Numbered from the stretch's first letter, positions 38,890-46,907 are shown. The stretch: DNA of 64,000 bases from Rhizobium sp. R634 (GCF_002211305.1 NZ_LOKW01000012.1:434001-498000); one strand, 5' to 3'. Notes: generated by a model not told the origin, from the sequence alone. Made by a program: numbers and translations.

Positions 38890-39780
38890 TCAAACCATCT
38901 CGACAATCATCCGCCCAACCTCGGCGAAGATCGGATTGAGATCCTTCGCCGGCACGGTCGCTTCGGTGATATAGACGGCGGCGACGATCGGGCCGCGGTC
39001 GGGCGGCCAGATGACGGCGATATCGCCGAGCGAGCCGTTCTGGCCAGTGCCGGTCTTGTCGCCGACTTTCCAATCCTGAGGCAGACCGGCCCTGAGCCGC
39101 TCCTTGCCTGTGGTGCTTGCCACCAGCCAGGCGATCAACCTGCTGCAGGAGGTTTCCGTGAGGACCGAGCCGAGCGTCAGATTGCCGAGCGTGTCGAGCA
39201 TGGCATCCGGTGTCGTCGTATCGCGTGGGTCGCCTTTCCTGCCCTCGTTCAAAGTGGGCTCGGTGCGGTCGAGACGCGTCGTGCCGTCACCGATCGAGCG
39301 CAGCCAGTCGGTCAAACCAGGCGGTCCGCCGAAGCTTTCGAGGAGCAGGTTGCCGGCCGTGTTGTCGCTGACCGTCACGGCTGCCTCGCAGAGTTCGGCG
39401 ATCGTCATGCCGTCCGCGCCTGCATGTTTTTCGCTGATCGGAGAATAGTCGACGAGCTTCTCCTTGCCGTAGCTCACTCTCCGATCAAGGCTCTCATCGC
39501 CCTTGTCGACGCGGGCAAGGACAAAGCCCGCGGCCAGCGCCTTGAAGGTGCTGCACATCGGAAAGGCCTCGCTGCCGCGATAGCCGAAGGTGATGCTCGT
39601 CTGGGTGTCGAGGACCGATACGCCGAGGCGGCCGCCGGTGCGCTTCTCCAGCGCGGCAAGGCGGCGCTCGACGTTGTCGTCACCCTCCCCGCTCGTTTCC
39701 TGAGCCCTGACGGGAAGGGCAAGCGCAGGCAGGCAAAAGGCCGAGCCGATCAGCATGCGGCGAGTAAGGTTGAGATCCAT
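38890..39780 (-). CDS. Class A beta-lactamase
   Basis: 296 residues. Complete active-site set: S77-x-x-K80 (CSTFK), S138-D-N (SDN loop), E174 in EPTLN of the omega loop, and K242-T-G. A Cys precedes the active Ser, as in many CTX-M-like enzymes. The N-terminal TRRMLIGSAFCLPALALPVRAQ looks like a twin-arginine-type signal, consistent with export. ATG 39780 follows GGAGG at five bases. It hydrolyses penicillins or cephalosporins; spectrum unknown. No AmpR-type regulator is beside it. Confidence 0.93.
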   Translation of the reverse strand: MDLNLTRRMLIGSAFCLPALALPVRAQETSGEGDDNVERRLAALEKRTGGRLGVSVLDTQTSITFGYRGSEAFPMCSTFKALAAGFVLARVDKGDESLDRRVSYGKEKLVDYSPISEKHAGADGMTIAELCEAAVTVSDNTAGNLLLESFGGPPGLTDWLRSIGDGTTRLDRTEPTLNEGRKGDPRDTTTPDAMLDTLGNLTLGSVLTETSCSRLIAWLVASTTGKERLRAGLPQDWKVGDKTGTGQNGSLGDIAVIWPPDRGPIVAAVYITEATVPAKDLNPIFAEVGRMIVEMV

Positions 39781-39890
39781 GAAATCCTCCGGCGGTGAGG
39801 CGGACAGAGCTAAGGCGCGATTGCGGCGGGATCTCGTCCACACGGGATCATATCATCCGGACGCGGCAAGCCCGTCGTCCGCCGCACCTC

Positions 39891-40883
39891 TTATGCGGCG
39901 CGCGTGACCTCGACCGTCACATGCGACAATTCTTCAAGCGCCGACAGCCTGCCCTTGTAGAAGGCCGGGTCGCGCGGCTGCGAGGTGACGACCGCGACGA
40001 TGGCGGCATGATGGCCGGGGCCGACCTGCCAGACATGCAGATCGGTAATCCGGTCATGCTCCGTCTCGATCGCCTCCCGGATTTCTCCCGGAAGAGTCTC
40101 CCCTTCGGGCATGACGTCGAGAAGGACGCCGCCCGAAGCTTTCATCAGGCTCCAGGACCAATTGGCGATCACCAAACCGCCGACGATTCCCATGAGGGGA
40201 TCGAGCCACAGCCAGCCATAGAGGCTCCCAAGCGTCAGTGCCGCGATAGCGAAGACGGAGGTCAAAGCATCGGCGATGACGTGCAGGTAGGCGGCGCGGA
40301 TATTGTTGTCGCCGGTCTTTCCGTGGTGCTCGTGGCTGTGGCCGTGGTGATCGTGGCCGCTATGAGCGTGATGGTGGTGGCCTTGGTGATGCGCATGATG
40401 ACCACGGGCGTGGCCACCGCCGCCGAGCAGCCAGGCGCTGGCAAGATTGACGGCAAGGCCGATGACCGCCACGGCGATCGCCTGGGCAAAACCGATCGGC
40501 ACGGGATTTGTCAGGCGGAGCACGCTTTCCCAGGCCATCAACAAGGCAATCAACGCCAGAACGATGGCGCTGGCGAAGCCGGCGAGATCGCCGAGTTTGC
40601 CGGTGCCGAAGGTGAAACGCGGATTGCGCGCCTGCTTCCGGGCGAAGAGATAGGCGAGCGCCGAAATCAACAGCGCGCTGGCATGGGTCGACATATGCCA
40701 GCCGTCGGCGACGAGCGCCATGGAGCCGTAGACGGTGCCGGCGGCAATTTCGGCCACCATCATCGCAGCCGTCAGGGCGATCACCAGCCAGATACGCCGC
40801 TCGTTCGCCGCGTGATCGGCGCCGAGGAAAACATGATCATGTTCCAGGGCTTCCATTCCAGCCTTCTCGATCCCGGCACTCAT
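39891..40883 (-). CDS. dmeF: Cation diffusion facilitator, Co(II)/Ni(II) exporter DmeF
   Basis: 330 residues, six membrane helices. Metal-site residues are visible in ALVADGWHMSTHAS (HxxxD-type, helix 2) and LHVIADALTSV (helix 5). Between helices 4 and 5 a His-rich loop has over 20 His (HHAHHQGHHHHAHSGHD). DmeF exports cobalt and nickel using the proton gradient. It lies 25 nt downstream of dmeR in one operon, as described for R. leguminosarum dmeRF. Confidence 0.95.
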   Translation of the reverse strand: MSAGIEKAGMEALEHDHVFLGADHAANERRIWLVIALTAAMMVAEIAAGTVYGSMALVADGWHMSTHASALLISALAYLFARKQARNPRFTFGTGKLGDLAGFASAIVLALIALLMAWESVLRLTNPVPIGFAQAIAVAVIGLAVNLASAWLLGGGGHARGHHAHHQGHHHHAHSGHDHHGHSHEHHGKTGDNNIRAAYLHVIADALTSVFAIAALTLGSLYGWLWLDPLMGIVGGLVIANWSWSLMKASGGVLLDVMPEGETLPGEIREAIETEHDRITDLHVWQVGPGHHAAIVAVVTSQPRDPAFYKGRLSALEELSHVTVEVTRAA

Positions 40884-40908
40884 TGCAGGCTCCTTCTACG
40901 CGAAACAC

Positions 40909-41181
40909 TCAGCGGATATAGGTTCTCAGCACTTCCGATATTTCCTCGACCGCTTCCGCCCTAGCCGCATCGTTTTCGGCATTCAGCACATGTTCGCGCA
41001 GGTGGTCGTCCAGCACCTCGCCGGTCAGCCCCGTCAGGGCGCCGCGCACCGATGCGAGAAGCTGCAGGATTTCGCCGCACGGGCGCTCGGCCTCGAGTGC
41101 GCGCTCGACCGCTTCCATCTGCCCTTTGAGGCGGCTGATACGGGCGATGAGCTTCTTTTTCTGAAGGGTGGTGTGAGACAT
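40909..41181 (-). CDS. dmeR: Nickel/cobalt-responsive repressor DmeR (RcnR/CsoR family)
   Basis: 90 residues, all-helical RcnR fold. The four RcnR metal-ligand positions are present exactly: His3, Cys35, His60 and His64. It represses dmeRF and is released by Ni(II) or Co(II). ATG 41181 gives the usual length; a frame extending to 41364 has no family similarity upstream. The operator is likely ATA-GGGGGG-TAT just upstream (41198-41209). Confidence 0.95.
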   Translation of the reverse strand: MSHTTLQKKKLIARISRLKGQMEAVERALEAERPCGEILQLLASVRGALTGLTGEVLDDHLREHVLNAENDAARAEAVEEISEVLRTYIR

Positions 41182-41197
41182 GGCCGATTTCCTAAGG

Positions 41198-41209
41198 ATA
41201 GGGGGGTAT
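41198..41209. promoter_or_regulatory. RcnR/DmeR-type operator (G-tract with inverted flanks)
   Basis: ATA-GGGGGG-TAT, a G6 tract flanked by a 3-bp inverted repeat, 17 nt before the dmeR start. This is the architecture known for RcnR/CsoR family operators. Confidence 0.7.
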
Positions 41210-41258
41210 ATTATCAAGCGGAAAAATCCAGGCAATGCCCTTGCATGCCGATCCGCCA

Positions 41259-41287
41259 TTGACAAACGCCGCGTTTGCGGCGATTGA
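41259..41287 (+). promoter_or_regulatory. Candidate promoter for the acetyltransferase gene
   Basis: TTGACA (41259-41264), 17 bp, then GATTGA (41282-41287). The -35 is good, the -10 weak. If used, the transcript has a leader of about 150 nt. A CGCCGC/GCGGCG inverted repeat (41267-41282) lies in the spacer. Confidence 0.35.
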
Positions 41288-41373
41288 TGCGCCATGATCA
41301 AGAACGCGCACCAGAGCCGCTCGTATTTTTGGCTGTACCTGTAAAGGGCGGCCGGACAGATCATATTGTCAAC

Positions 41374-41443
41374 AAGCCGCCGTCAGGCGGCTTTGTTGTA
41401 TCGGCAGCGTCCTGACGGCAGAATATCAAAGGACGCGAAGACC
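41374..41443 (+). promoter_or_regulatory. Leader with three mutually exclusive RNA helices
   Basis: Helix 1: AAGCCGCC (41374-41381) with GGCGGCTT (41386-41393), followed by TGTTGT (terminator-like). Helix 2: GCCGTCAGG (41379-41387) with CCTGACGGC (41411-41419), 9 perfect pairs, destroys helix 1. Helix 3: GCGTCCT (41407-41413) with AGGACGC (41430-41436), hides the AGGA ribosome-binding site and competes with helix 2. No known riboswitch class was recognised. Confidence 0.6.
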
Positions 41444-41938
41444 ATGACCGAAATCGAAGACAGCGAAATTTCACTGATGCGCCCCTCGGTGGTGACGATC
41501 CGTGCCGCCAAGCCGCGCGACCTGCCCGAGCTTAACGAGATGATCGCCCTGCTGGCCGCCCATCACGGCGACCCCTCAGGCACGACACCGGAGCAATTGG
41601 AGCGCGACCTGTTCGGCCCCCTGCCCTGGATCCATGCGCTGGTCGCGGAAACCAGCGAAGGGCTGATCGGCTACGCCATTCTCGTGCCGCTCTACAGGGC
41701 GCAGGAAGGCAAGCGCGGCATGGACCTACATCATCTCTTCGTGCGCGACGGCCATCGCGGCCACGGCACCGGCCAGCTGCTCGTCGACCGCGCCCGCGAG
41801 ACCGCGCGCAATGCCGGCTGCGGCTACCTTTCCGTCAGCGCAGCGACCGGAAACGTGCTGGCACATCGATTCTACGAACAAATGGATTTCACGCCGCGCC
41901 CCGTGACGGGCATGCGTTACATGCAGCCGATCGCTTAG
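41444..41938 (+). CDS. GNAT N-acetyltransferase
   Basis: 164 residues. Acetyl-CoA binding site in HLFVRDGHRGHGTGQLLVDRA (R/Q-x-x-G-x-G/A type loop GHGTG), followed by VSAATGNVLAHRFYEQMDF, typical of small-molecule GNATs. ATG 41444 is chosen with AAGGA upstream; an in-frame ATG twelve codons later is possible, and a frame reaching 41366 runs through the structured leader. Substrate unknown. The leader suggests post-transcriptional control. Divergent from dmeRF. Confidence 0.88.
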   Translation: MTEIEDSEISLMRPSVVTIRAAKPRDLPELNEMIALLAAHHGDPSGTTPEQLERDLFGPLPWIHALVAETSEGLIGYAILVPLYRAQEGKRGMDLHHLFVRDGHRGHGTGQLLVDRARETARNAGCGYLSVSAATGNVLAHRFYEQMDFTPRPVTGMRYMQPIA

Positions 41939-42106
41939 GGTTGAATGCATCGAAGGTCTGCTTGCCTAGCTCGATAGGGGGAGCTGTCTGTTATCCTTGC
42001 CAGCTCACGCGCGGCATATCTATTCAGATTTCTACGGTTCCGATCGAGTCGGCCTGAGCTCGCTTCGGTACTGCTGACACTTTATTCAATCGCCTAAGGA
42101 GCTTTC

Positions 42107-42736
42107 ATGCCTGATTTCAAACTTCATTGCTTCGCTCTCTCTGGAAACTGTTACAAGGTCGCGCTCTTTTTTGCACTTGCCGGCATCGAATGGGAAAGCA
42201 TCTTCGTCGATTATCTAGGCGGCGAAACGCGAAATGAAGAATGGCGAAAAACTGTCAACGAACAGGGCGAAGCGCCGGTGCTCGAACATGGGCAAACGAA
42301 GATCAGCCAATCGGGGATTATCTTGGATTATCTGTCAGAGGTGACAGGCCATTTTGGGGCGCAGACAGCCGAAGAACGACGCGACATCATGCGTTGGATC
42401 CTCTTCGACAATCATAAATTCACCAGCTATTACGCGACGCTGCGGTTCATGTATGGCCTCCAGAAGAGCGGCGAGACGCCCGTCGTCGAGTTTTTGAGGA
42501 TGAGAGCCAAAGCTGCCTATGCGATTGTTGATGAACATCTAGCCCATCGGGCCTTTATGGTCGGCGACCGGCTGACGATCGCAGATCTCTCTTTGGCGGG
42601 CTACGTCTTCATGCCGGAGGATACCGGAATTGATCACAGCGCCTTTCCGGCTATCGCAGCCTGGAAAGATCGTATCAGCAGCATGCCCGGCTGGCGCCAC
42701 CCCTATGATCTCATGCCTGGTCCCACGTCCCTCTAA
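42107..42736 (+). CDS. Glutathione S-transferase family protein
   Basis: 209 residues. An N-terminal thioredoxin-like domain (LHCFALSGNCYKVALFFALAG) with SGN at the usual catalytic region and QSGIILDYLSE, followed by an all-helical C-terminal domain with GDRLTIADLSLAGYVF. AAGGAG precedes the ATG. It conjugates or binds glutathione in the cytoplasm; the substrate is unknown. Codon choice is noticeably more AT-rich than its neighbours, which may hint at different ancestry. Confidence 0.9.
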   Translation: MPDFKLHCFALSGNCYKVALFFALAGIEWESIFVDYLGGETRNEEWRKTVNEQGEAPVLEHGQTKISQSGIILDYLSEVTGHFGAQTAEERRDIMRWILFDNHKFTSYYATLRFMYGLQKSGETPVVEFLRMRAKAAYAIVDEHLAHRAFMVGDRLTIADLSLAGYVFMPEDTGIDHSAFPAIAAWKDRISSMPGWRHPYDLMPGPTSL

Positions 42737-42804
42737 ACAGGATCGAGATCGACTTCCGGAATGAAGCGGCCGCAGAACCGCTGCACAATTTGCCGCGACA
42801 AGCC

Positions 42805-43719
42805 TTACTTCCCCGGCACAGCCTTCAGATAGGCCGCGATCGCCTCGCGGTCGGCGGCCGGCAGATGGGCGATGTTCTGTTGCACGTCGACCATCGAGCC
42901 GCCGACGCTATCGAAATCCGGCGTGAAGCCAGTTTCGAGGTAGCTCGCGATATCGGCTTCGCTCCAGCTGCCGATGCTCTTGGAGGCCGGGGTGATGTCG
43001 GGTATGCGGCCCTCGCCTTCCGGATTCGGCGCGCCGGCGAGCCACATATTGGTCTCGAAGCCGCCGAGTGGATCACGCGGCGTATGGCATTCGCCGCAAT
43101 GGCCCGGGCCTTCGACGAGATATTGCCCGCGTTTGACCTTGTCGTCGCTCTTTGCCAGCGCCACGCGCGGCTGATCGTTGAAATAGAGGAACTTCCAGCC
43201 GCCGAGTGCAAGCCGGATGTTGAAGGGGAACGGCAGTTCATGCGGCGGCGCGACGTTCGCGCTCTTCGGCAGGGTTTTCATGAAGGCGAAGAGATCGTTG
43301 ACGTCCTTGTCGCTCATGCGGGCATAGGAACCATAGGGAAAAGACGGGTAGAGATGCTGGCCATCGGGGCCGACGCCGCGCTTCATCGCATTGCCGAACT
43401 GGGCAAGCGTCCAGGCGCCAATGCCTGCCTTCTCATCCGGCGAGATGTTCGGCACGTGGAAGGTGCCGAAGGGGCTCTTCAGCGCGAGACCGCCTGAGAG
43501 CGTCAGCTTGGCATCACCTTCCGAGCCGGGCGCGGCATGGCAGCTGACGCAGCCGCCCGCCCAGAAGACCATCTCGCCATTTGCCGTGTCCGGCGTGCCG
43601 AGATCCGCCCAATGGCTCTCCGGCAGGGGATCGGGAGCCGTGACGAGATAGAAGGCGCCACCGCCGAGGACAGCGACGCCAATCAGACAGAGCAGAACTC
43701 GGATGAACCTGCGGACCAT
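42805..43719 (-). CDS. Membrane-anchored diheme cytochrome c
   Basis: 304 residues. An N-terminal transmembrane anchor (about 5-27) and two c-type heme sites, CVSCH (about residue 57) and CGECH (about residue 211), each with a downstream Met-containing segment. Layout resembles the cytochrome subunits of membrane-bound alcohol or gluconate-type dehydrogenases. It would carry electrons in the periplasm. No flavin or quinoprotein partner is adjacent; gcd, about 4.5 kb away, uses quinone directly. Confidence 0.92.
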   Translation of the reverse strand: MVRRFIRVLLCLIGVAVLGGGAFYLVTAPDPLPESHWADLGTPDTANGEMVFWAGGCVSCHAAPGSEGDAKLTLSGGLALKSPFGTFHVPNISPDEKAGIGAWTLAQFGNAMKRGVGPDGQHLYPSFPYGSYARMSDKDVNDLFAFMKTLPKSANVAPPHELPFPFNIRLALGGWKFLYFNDQPRVALAKSDDKVKRGQYLVEGPGHCGECHTPRDPLGGFETNMWLAGAPNPEGEGRIPDITPASKSIGSWSEADIASYLETGFTPDFDSVGGSMVDVQQNIAHLPAADREAIAAYLKAVPGK

Positions 43720-43789
43720 GCACCGCCTCCCCCTTTAATGACAATTCCCGCCGATCAATTCCGCGACACGTACGCGGAGATAAAGTGAA

Positions 43790-43815
43790 CCGCGCCGGCG
43801 GCAAGGCCGGCGCGG
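43790..43815 (-). terminator. GC-rich hairpin downstream of the cytochrome c' gene
   Basis: Perfect 10-bp stem CCGCGCCGGC (43790-43799) / GCCGGCGCGG (43806-43815), 6-nt loop. On the minus strand it is followed by TTCACTTTAT, a poor but present T-rich tail. It lies between two minus-strand cytochrome genes. Confidence 0.5.
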
Positions 43816-43864
43816 ATCGATTATCCGCAGCATTTCCGCTGGAATTGCCCGGACGGCCTATCGC

Positions 43865-44305
43865 TCATTTGCTGAGACGATAGGCCTTGTGACAGCCGCC
43901 GCAATTCGCGCCGAGCGTATTAAGGGTGGCGCCGACGGCAGCGGAATCCGCCGGGAGTTGGGCAAGCGCGGTTTCGGCATCGGTGGAGAGCTTTTCAGCG
44001 CGAGCCTTGAAGTCGTCCATGTTTTCCCAGATCTTCGGGCTCACACCGGGATCGCTCTTGTCGCTATCCGGCTTGAATTGGTCGGGGAAGACTTTGGATG
44101 TAGCGGCAATCTTCGTCAGCGCCACTTTCACCGCCTCGGCGTCGTAGGGCTTTTCGCCTTTTGCGATCGCTGCAAGCGCACCGGTCGAGCCGCCGATCTG
44201 CTTCATCAGCGCCACACGCGAATCATGGGTGCCGTCGGCGGCGTTCACCGCACCCAAGGCTATGCCGGCCATCGCTGCGGCGGCAGCTACTGCTTTCCAA
44301 TTCAT
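43865..44305 (-). CDS. Cytochrome c' / c556-type protein
   Basis: 146 residues. A signal peptide ends near AVNAAD (about residue 23). Four-helix bundle features follow: RVALMKQIGGSTGALAAI in helix 1 with a Met, KIWENMDDF, and the C-terminal heme site CGGCHKAYRLSK. This is typical of class II periplasmic cytochromes. Function is electron transfer or NO binding. ATG 44305 is taken at the signal peptide; a longer frame exists upstream. Confidence 0.92.
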   Translation of the reverse strand: MNWKAVAAAAAMAGIALGAVNAADGTHDSRVALMKQIGGSTGALAAIAKGEKPYDAEAVKVALTKIAATSKVFPDQFKPDSDKSDPGVSPKIWENMDDFKARAEKLSTDAETALAQLPADSAAVGATLNTLGANCGGCHKAYRLSK

Positions 44306-44440
44306 ATTTCCTCTCCATTTTCCTCGGCCGGGACGGCCGGTGGCCAATCTGCACCGGGAGCATGACAAAATCCATGCATCCAGGTGGTCACGTTTTGCCG
44401 GATGACCATAAAAACAATGTGATAAGCAGCGAAAGTGCGC

Positions 44441-44471
44441 CGCGTCGAATTTGCTTCATGCGACGCGCTTT
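44441..44471 (-). terminator. Hairpin downstream of the LysE-type exporter gene
   Basis: CGCGTCG (44441-44447) / CGACGCG (44461-44467), 13-nt loop. On the plus strand it is followed by CTTTT, on the minus strand by a GC-rich stretch. It is a plausible but imperfect terminator between cytochrome c' and lysE genes. Confidence 0.4.
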
Positions 44472-44491
44472 TGGATGACAGGCATCAAGGC

Positions 44492-45127
44492 TCAGGCGCT
44501 CTTCCAGCCCTGCCAGAGGCTAAGCGCGGAGACTGCAACCAGCAGCAATCCGGCGCAACGCCCGACAAAGGCCGTGGCGTCGGGATTTGCGACCAAGAGG
44601 TCACGGCTGTGCCCGGCCGTCATTGCCAGCGTGCCGTAGATGGCGAACTGGGTGGTCACGGTCATGGCGCCCATGATCAGGCCCTGCATCCAGATCGGGC
44701 CGTATTCCGGCCTCAGGAACTGCGGGTAAACCGCGAACATGAAAATATAAGCCTTCGGATTGACGAGACAGGTGACCGCGCCCTGGCGGAAGGCGCGCCA
44801 GCTGGAATGCGCCGTTCCCGGGCCGACCGCTTCGACGGTGATCGAGCTGCGGATCAGCGAAATGCCGATCCAGATCATGTAGGCGACGCCGGCAAAAAGC
44901 AGAACGTTGAAAAGCTGCGGCAGCATGGTGACGAGCATGCCGACGCCGGCCGCGCCATAGGCCGAATGCACGGCGCCGCCCGCCATGATGCCGCCGGTCG
45001 CAGCTAGGCCGCGTTTGATGCCGCCGGTCAACGAATTGGCGAGCACGAAGAGCATGTCCATTCCAGGCACGATGATGATGCCGAAGAGAAGGGTGAAGAA
45101 GAGCCAGAGATTTTCATGGTAGTTCAT
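44492..45127 (-). CDS. LysE/RhtB family amino-acid exporter
   Basis: 211 residues, six membrane helices. The N-terminal PGMDMLFVLANSLTGGIKRGLAATGGIMAG is the LysE/RhtB signature, and NPKAYIFMFAVYPQF follows in helix 4. Exports an amino acid or derivative. It is divergent from a YafY-type regulator with a palindrome in the shared region, the usual pattern for effector-controlled exporters. Confidence 0.93.
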   Translation of the reverse strand: MNYHENLWLFFTLLFGIIIVPGMDMLFVLANSLTGGIKRGLAATGGIMAGGAVHSAYGAAGVGMLVTMLPQLFNVLLFAGVAYMIWIGISLIRSSITVEAVGPGTAHSSWRAFRQGAVTCLVNPKAYIFMFAVYPQFLRPEYGPIWMQGLIMGAMTVTTQFAIYGTLAMTAGHSRDLLVANPDATAFVGRCAGLLLVAVSALSLWQGWKSA

Positions 45128-45213
45128 GTCAGTTGTCCGCCCTGCGTCTTTCGGGATTTTTGAAAGACTGTGATTGATTTCAATTCGATAGGCGGCTCTA
45201 TAGCGAAACCCAA

Positions 45214-45231
45214 CTGACAGTGTATTGTCAG
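45214..45231. promoter_or_regulatory. Candidate operator CTGACA-N6-TGTCAG
   Basis: Perfect 6-bp inverted repeat in the divergent region between the LysE-type exporter and the YafY-type regulator, 25 nt before the regulator start. TGACA/TGTCA half-sites are plausible for this regulator class. Confidence 0.55.
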
Positions 45232-45256
45232 GAGCGTTGGGAGCGGAGGCAGGAAA

Positions 45257-45952
45257 ATGCGCAAGGCCTCACGGCTTTTCGAGATCATTCAGATCCTCAG
45301 GCTGGCGAGAAAGCCTATGACGGCGGCAGCGATGGCCGAGGCGCTGGAGGTAACCGTCCGCTCGATCTACCGCGATATCGCCGCACTTCAGGCGATGCGG
45401 GTTCCGATCGAAGGCGGGCGCGGCATCGGCTACATCATGCGGCCAGGCTTCGACCTGCCGCCGCTGATGTTTTCGATCGAGGAGATGGAGGCGATCGTAC
45501 TGGCGCTGGCGCTGCTTGAGCGGACGGCCGACGAAGAACTCAAGCAGGCAGCCCGCCGCGTCAATCAAAAGATCGCCGGGGCCGTGCCGGCACCGCTGCG
45601 CCAGGCGATGGACAACAAAGCGCTCTATGCCTGGGGCACGATCGCCCAGCCGCCTGTCGGGCTCGATCTTGCAATCGTGCGGCGCGCGATCCGCGACGAA
45701 CGCAAGCTCGAGCTCGGCTACCGTGACGAACTCGGCCGTGCGACCGAAAGGACGATCCGACCGATCGCGCTGATCTACTATTCTGAGACCGCCAACATCG
45801 TCGCCTGGTGCGAGCTGCGCCAGGCGATCCGCAATTTCCGCAGCGACCGGGTGGAGCGTTGCGCGGCAGCCGAGGATTTCTTCAAAGGCGACGGCGACAG
45901 GCTGCGGGAACTCTGGACCAGAGGCTGGACGGAAAAGGCCGTGCCTGCGTGA
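45257..45952 (+). CDS. YafY-type transcriptional regulator (HTH_11 + WYL)
   Basis: 231 residues. N-terminal winged helix: RLFEIIQILRLARKPMTAAAMAEALEVTVRSIYRDI, in two adjoining helices. The WYL-like C-terminal domain contains RPIALIYYSETANIVAWCELR. It probably senses a small molecule and controls the divergent LysE-type exporter and itself. ATG 45257 gives the normal family length. Confidence 0.92.
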   Translation: MRKASRLFEIIQILRLARKPMTAAAMAEALEVTVRSIYRDIAALQAMRVPIEGGRGIGYIMRPGFDLPPLMFSIEEMEAIVLALALLERTADEELKQAARRVNQKIAGAVPAPLRQAMDNKALYAWGTIAQPPVGLDLAIVRRAIRDERKLELGYRDELGRATERTIRPIALIYYSETANIVAWCELRQAIRNFRSDRVERCAAAEDFFKGDGDRLRELWTRGWTEKAVPA

Positions 45953-45956
45953 TGCG

Positions 45957-46065
45957 GCTTAAAGCACGTCGCGATCTTTCAGCTTCGCTGGCCGCGCTCT
46001 AAGTCTTTGTTTTTAAGCGTGTCGTTATCGCAAAACCGCGCACACTTTTGCGCGACACGCTTTAA
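45957..46065. repeat. Rhizobial composite palindromic repeat
   Basis: Fills the convergent gap. A left module (45957-46012) leads to a palindrome with arms AAGCGTGTCG (46015-46024) / CGACACGCTT (46053-46062) and an inner CGCAAAA/TTTTGCG stem. This sequence type recurs widely in rhizobial genomes. Its right end provides the TAA stop of the metallophosphoesterase gene and it may also act as a terminator. Confidence 0.7.
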
Positions 46066-46907
46066 TAAGGCAGTGTCCGGCTCTCCTCACGGCCGAAGCC
46101 GCGGATTTCGATGCGGTCGGCATGGACTTCGACGATCGCGAAGGCGTTTTGCGTCTCGGTGTCGACCACGCCCTTGAAATTGACGAAGTGACAGGCGCCA
46201 GCCTTGTCATAATTGCCGACATGGTCATGGCCGTTGAGATAGGCGACGACATTGCCTTGTGAAGCGAGCAGCGCGACGATGCGCTCGCTGTCCCACATGC
46301 CATGCTCGCCGGGCGGATGGACCGGATAGTGATTCATGACGATCACCTTTTCGCCGGCCGCCGCCGCGCTTGCGATTTGATCGCCGAGCCAGGCGAACTG
46401 CTCGTCGCTCAGCGCCGCGTTCCAGCGGTGGGCATTGCGGGCGCCCCTGACCTGCAGCTCCGCCAGCATCTGCGCGGCAAGGACGCGGTGGTGATGGCCT
46501 TCGGCCGGCGCGAAAATGCTGACCTCGTTGCCGTCGAGCACGACGAAGCGCCAGCCATGACGCGAGAAACTGTAATAGGGCGACGGCATGCCCAAGCGCG
46601 CGGAGACTTCGGAGAGATGCCCTGCGGAAACCGAGAAATCGTGGTTGCCGAGCAGGAACAGCGCCTCGTGCCTCAGTTTTCCATAGACCGGAAGAATATC
46701 GTCAAAGCTTGCGAAGCTGCGGTCGATGACATCGCCGAGCGTCATGACGAAACTCAATTCGCAGCCGTTGAAGACCTCGATCGCTTCGGCGACCTTGGCG
46801 AGGCTGTTGGCGTAATGGCGGTCCATGGCCGCATGCGGGGGGATTGCCGCATATTGCGGGTCGGCGATGATGCCGAAACGGAACAGGGGGAGAGCGGAAG
46901 AAGACAT
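46062..46907 (-). CDS. Metallophosphoesterase (ADP-ribose/CDP-alcohol pyrophosphatase type)
   Basis: 281 residues. Calcineurin-like phosphoesterase motifs: D-x-Q in IIADPQYA, GD in TLGDVIDR, GNHD in LLGNHDFSV, a NHYPVHPPG segment and NGHDH at the end of the site. The DPQY opening and order match the manganese-dependent ADP-ribose/CDP-alcohol diphosphatase group. Cytoplasmic. The stop codon lies in the rhizobial palindromic repeat. Confidence 0.88.
   Translation of the reverse strand: MSSSALPLFRFGIIADPQYAAIPPHAAMDRHYANSLAKVAEAIEVFNGCELSFVMTLGDVIDRSFASFDDILPVYGKLRHEALFLLGNHDFSVSAGHLSEVSARLGMPSPYYSFSRHGWRFVVLDGNEVSIFAPAEGHHHRVLAAQMLAELQVRGARNAHRWNAALSDEQFAWLGDQIASAAAAGEKVIVMNHYPVHPPGEHGMWDSERIVALLASQGNVVAYLNGHDHVGNYDKAGACHFVNFKGVVDTETQNAFAIVEVHADRIEIRGFGREESRTLPY

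Noticed and set aside
41366..41443. N-terminal extension of the acetyltransferase through the leader
   Set aside because: The extension is Arg/Gln-rich, lacks a ribosome-binding site and coincides with the nested RNA helices.
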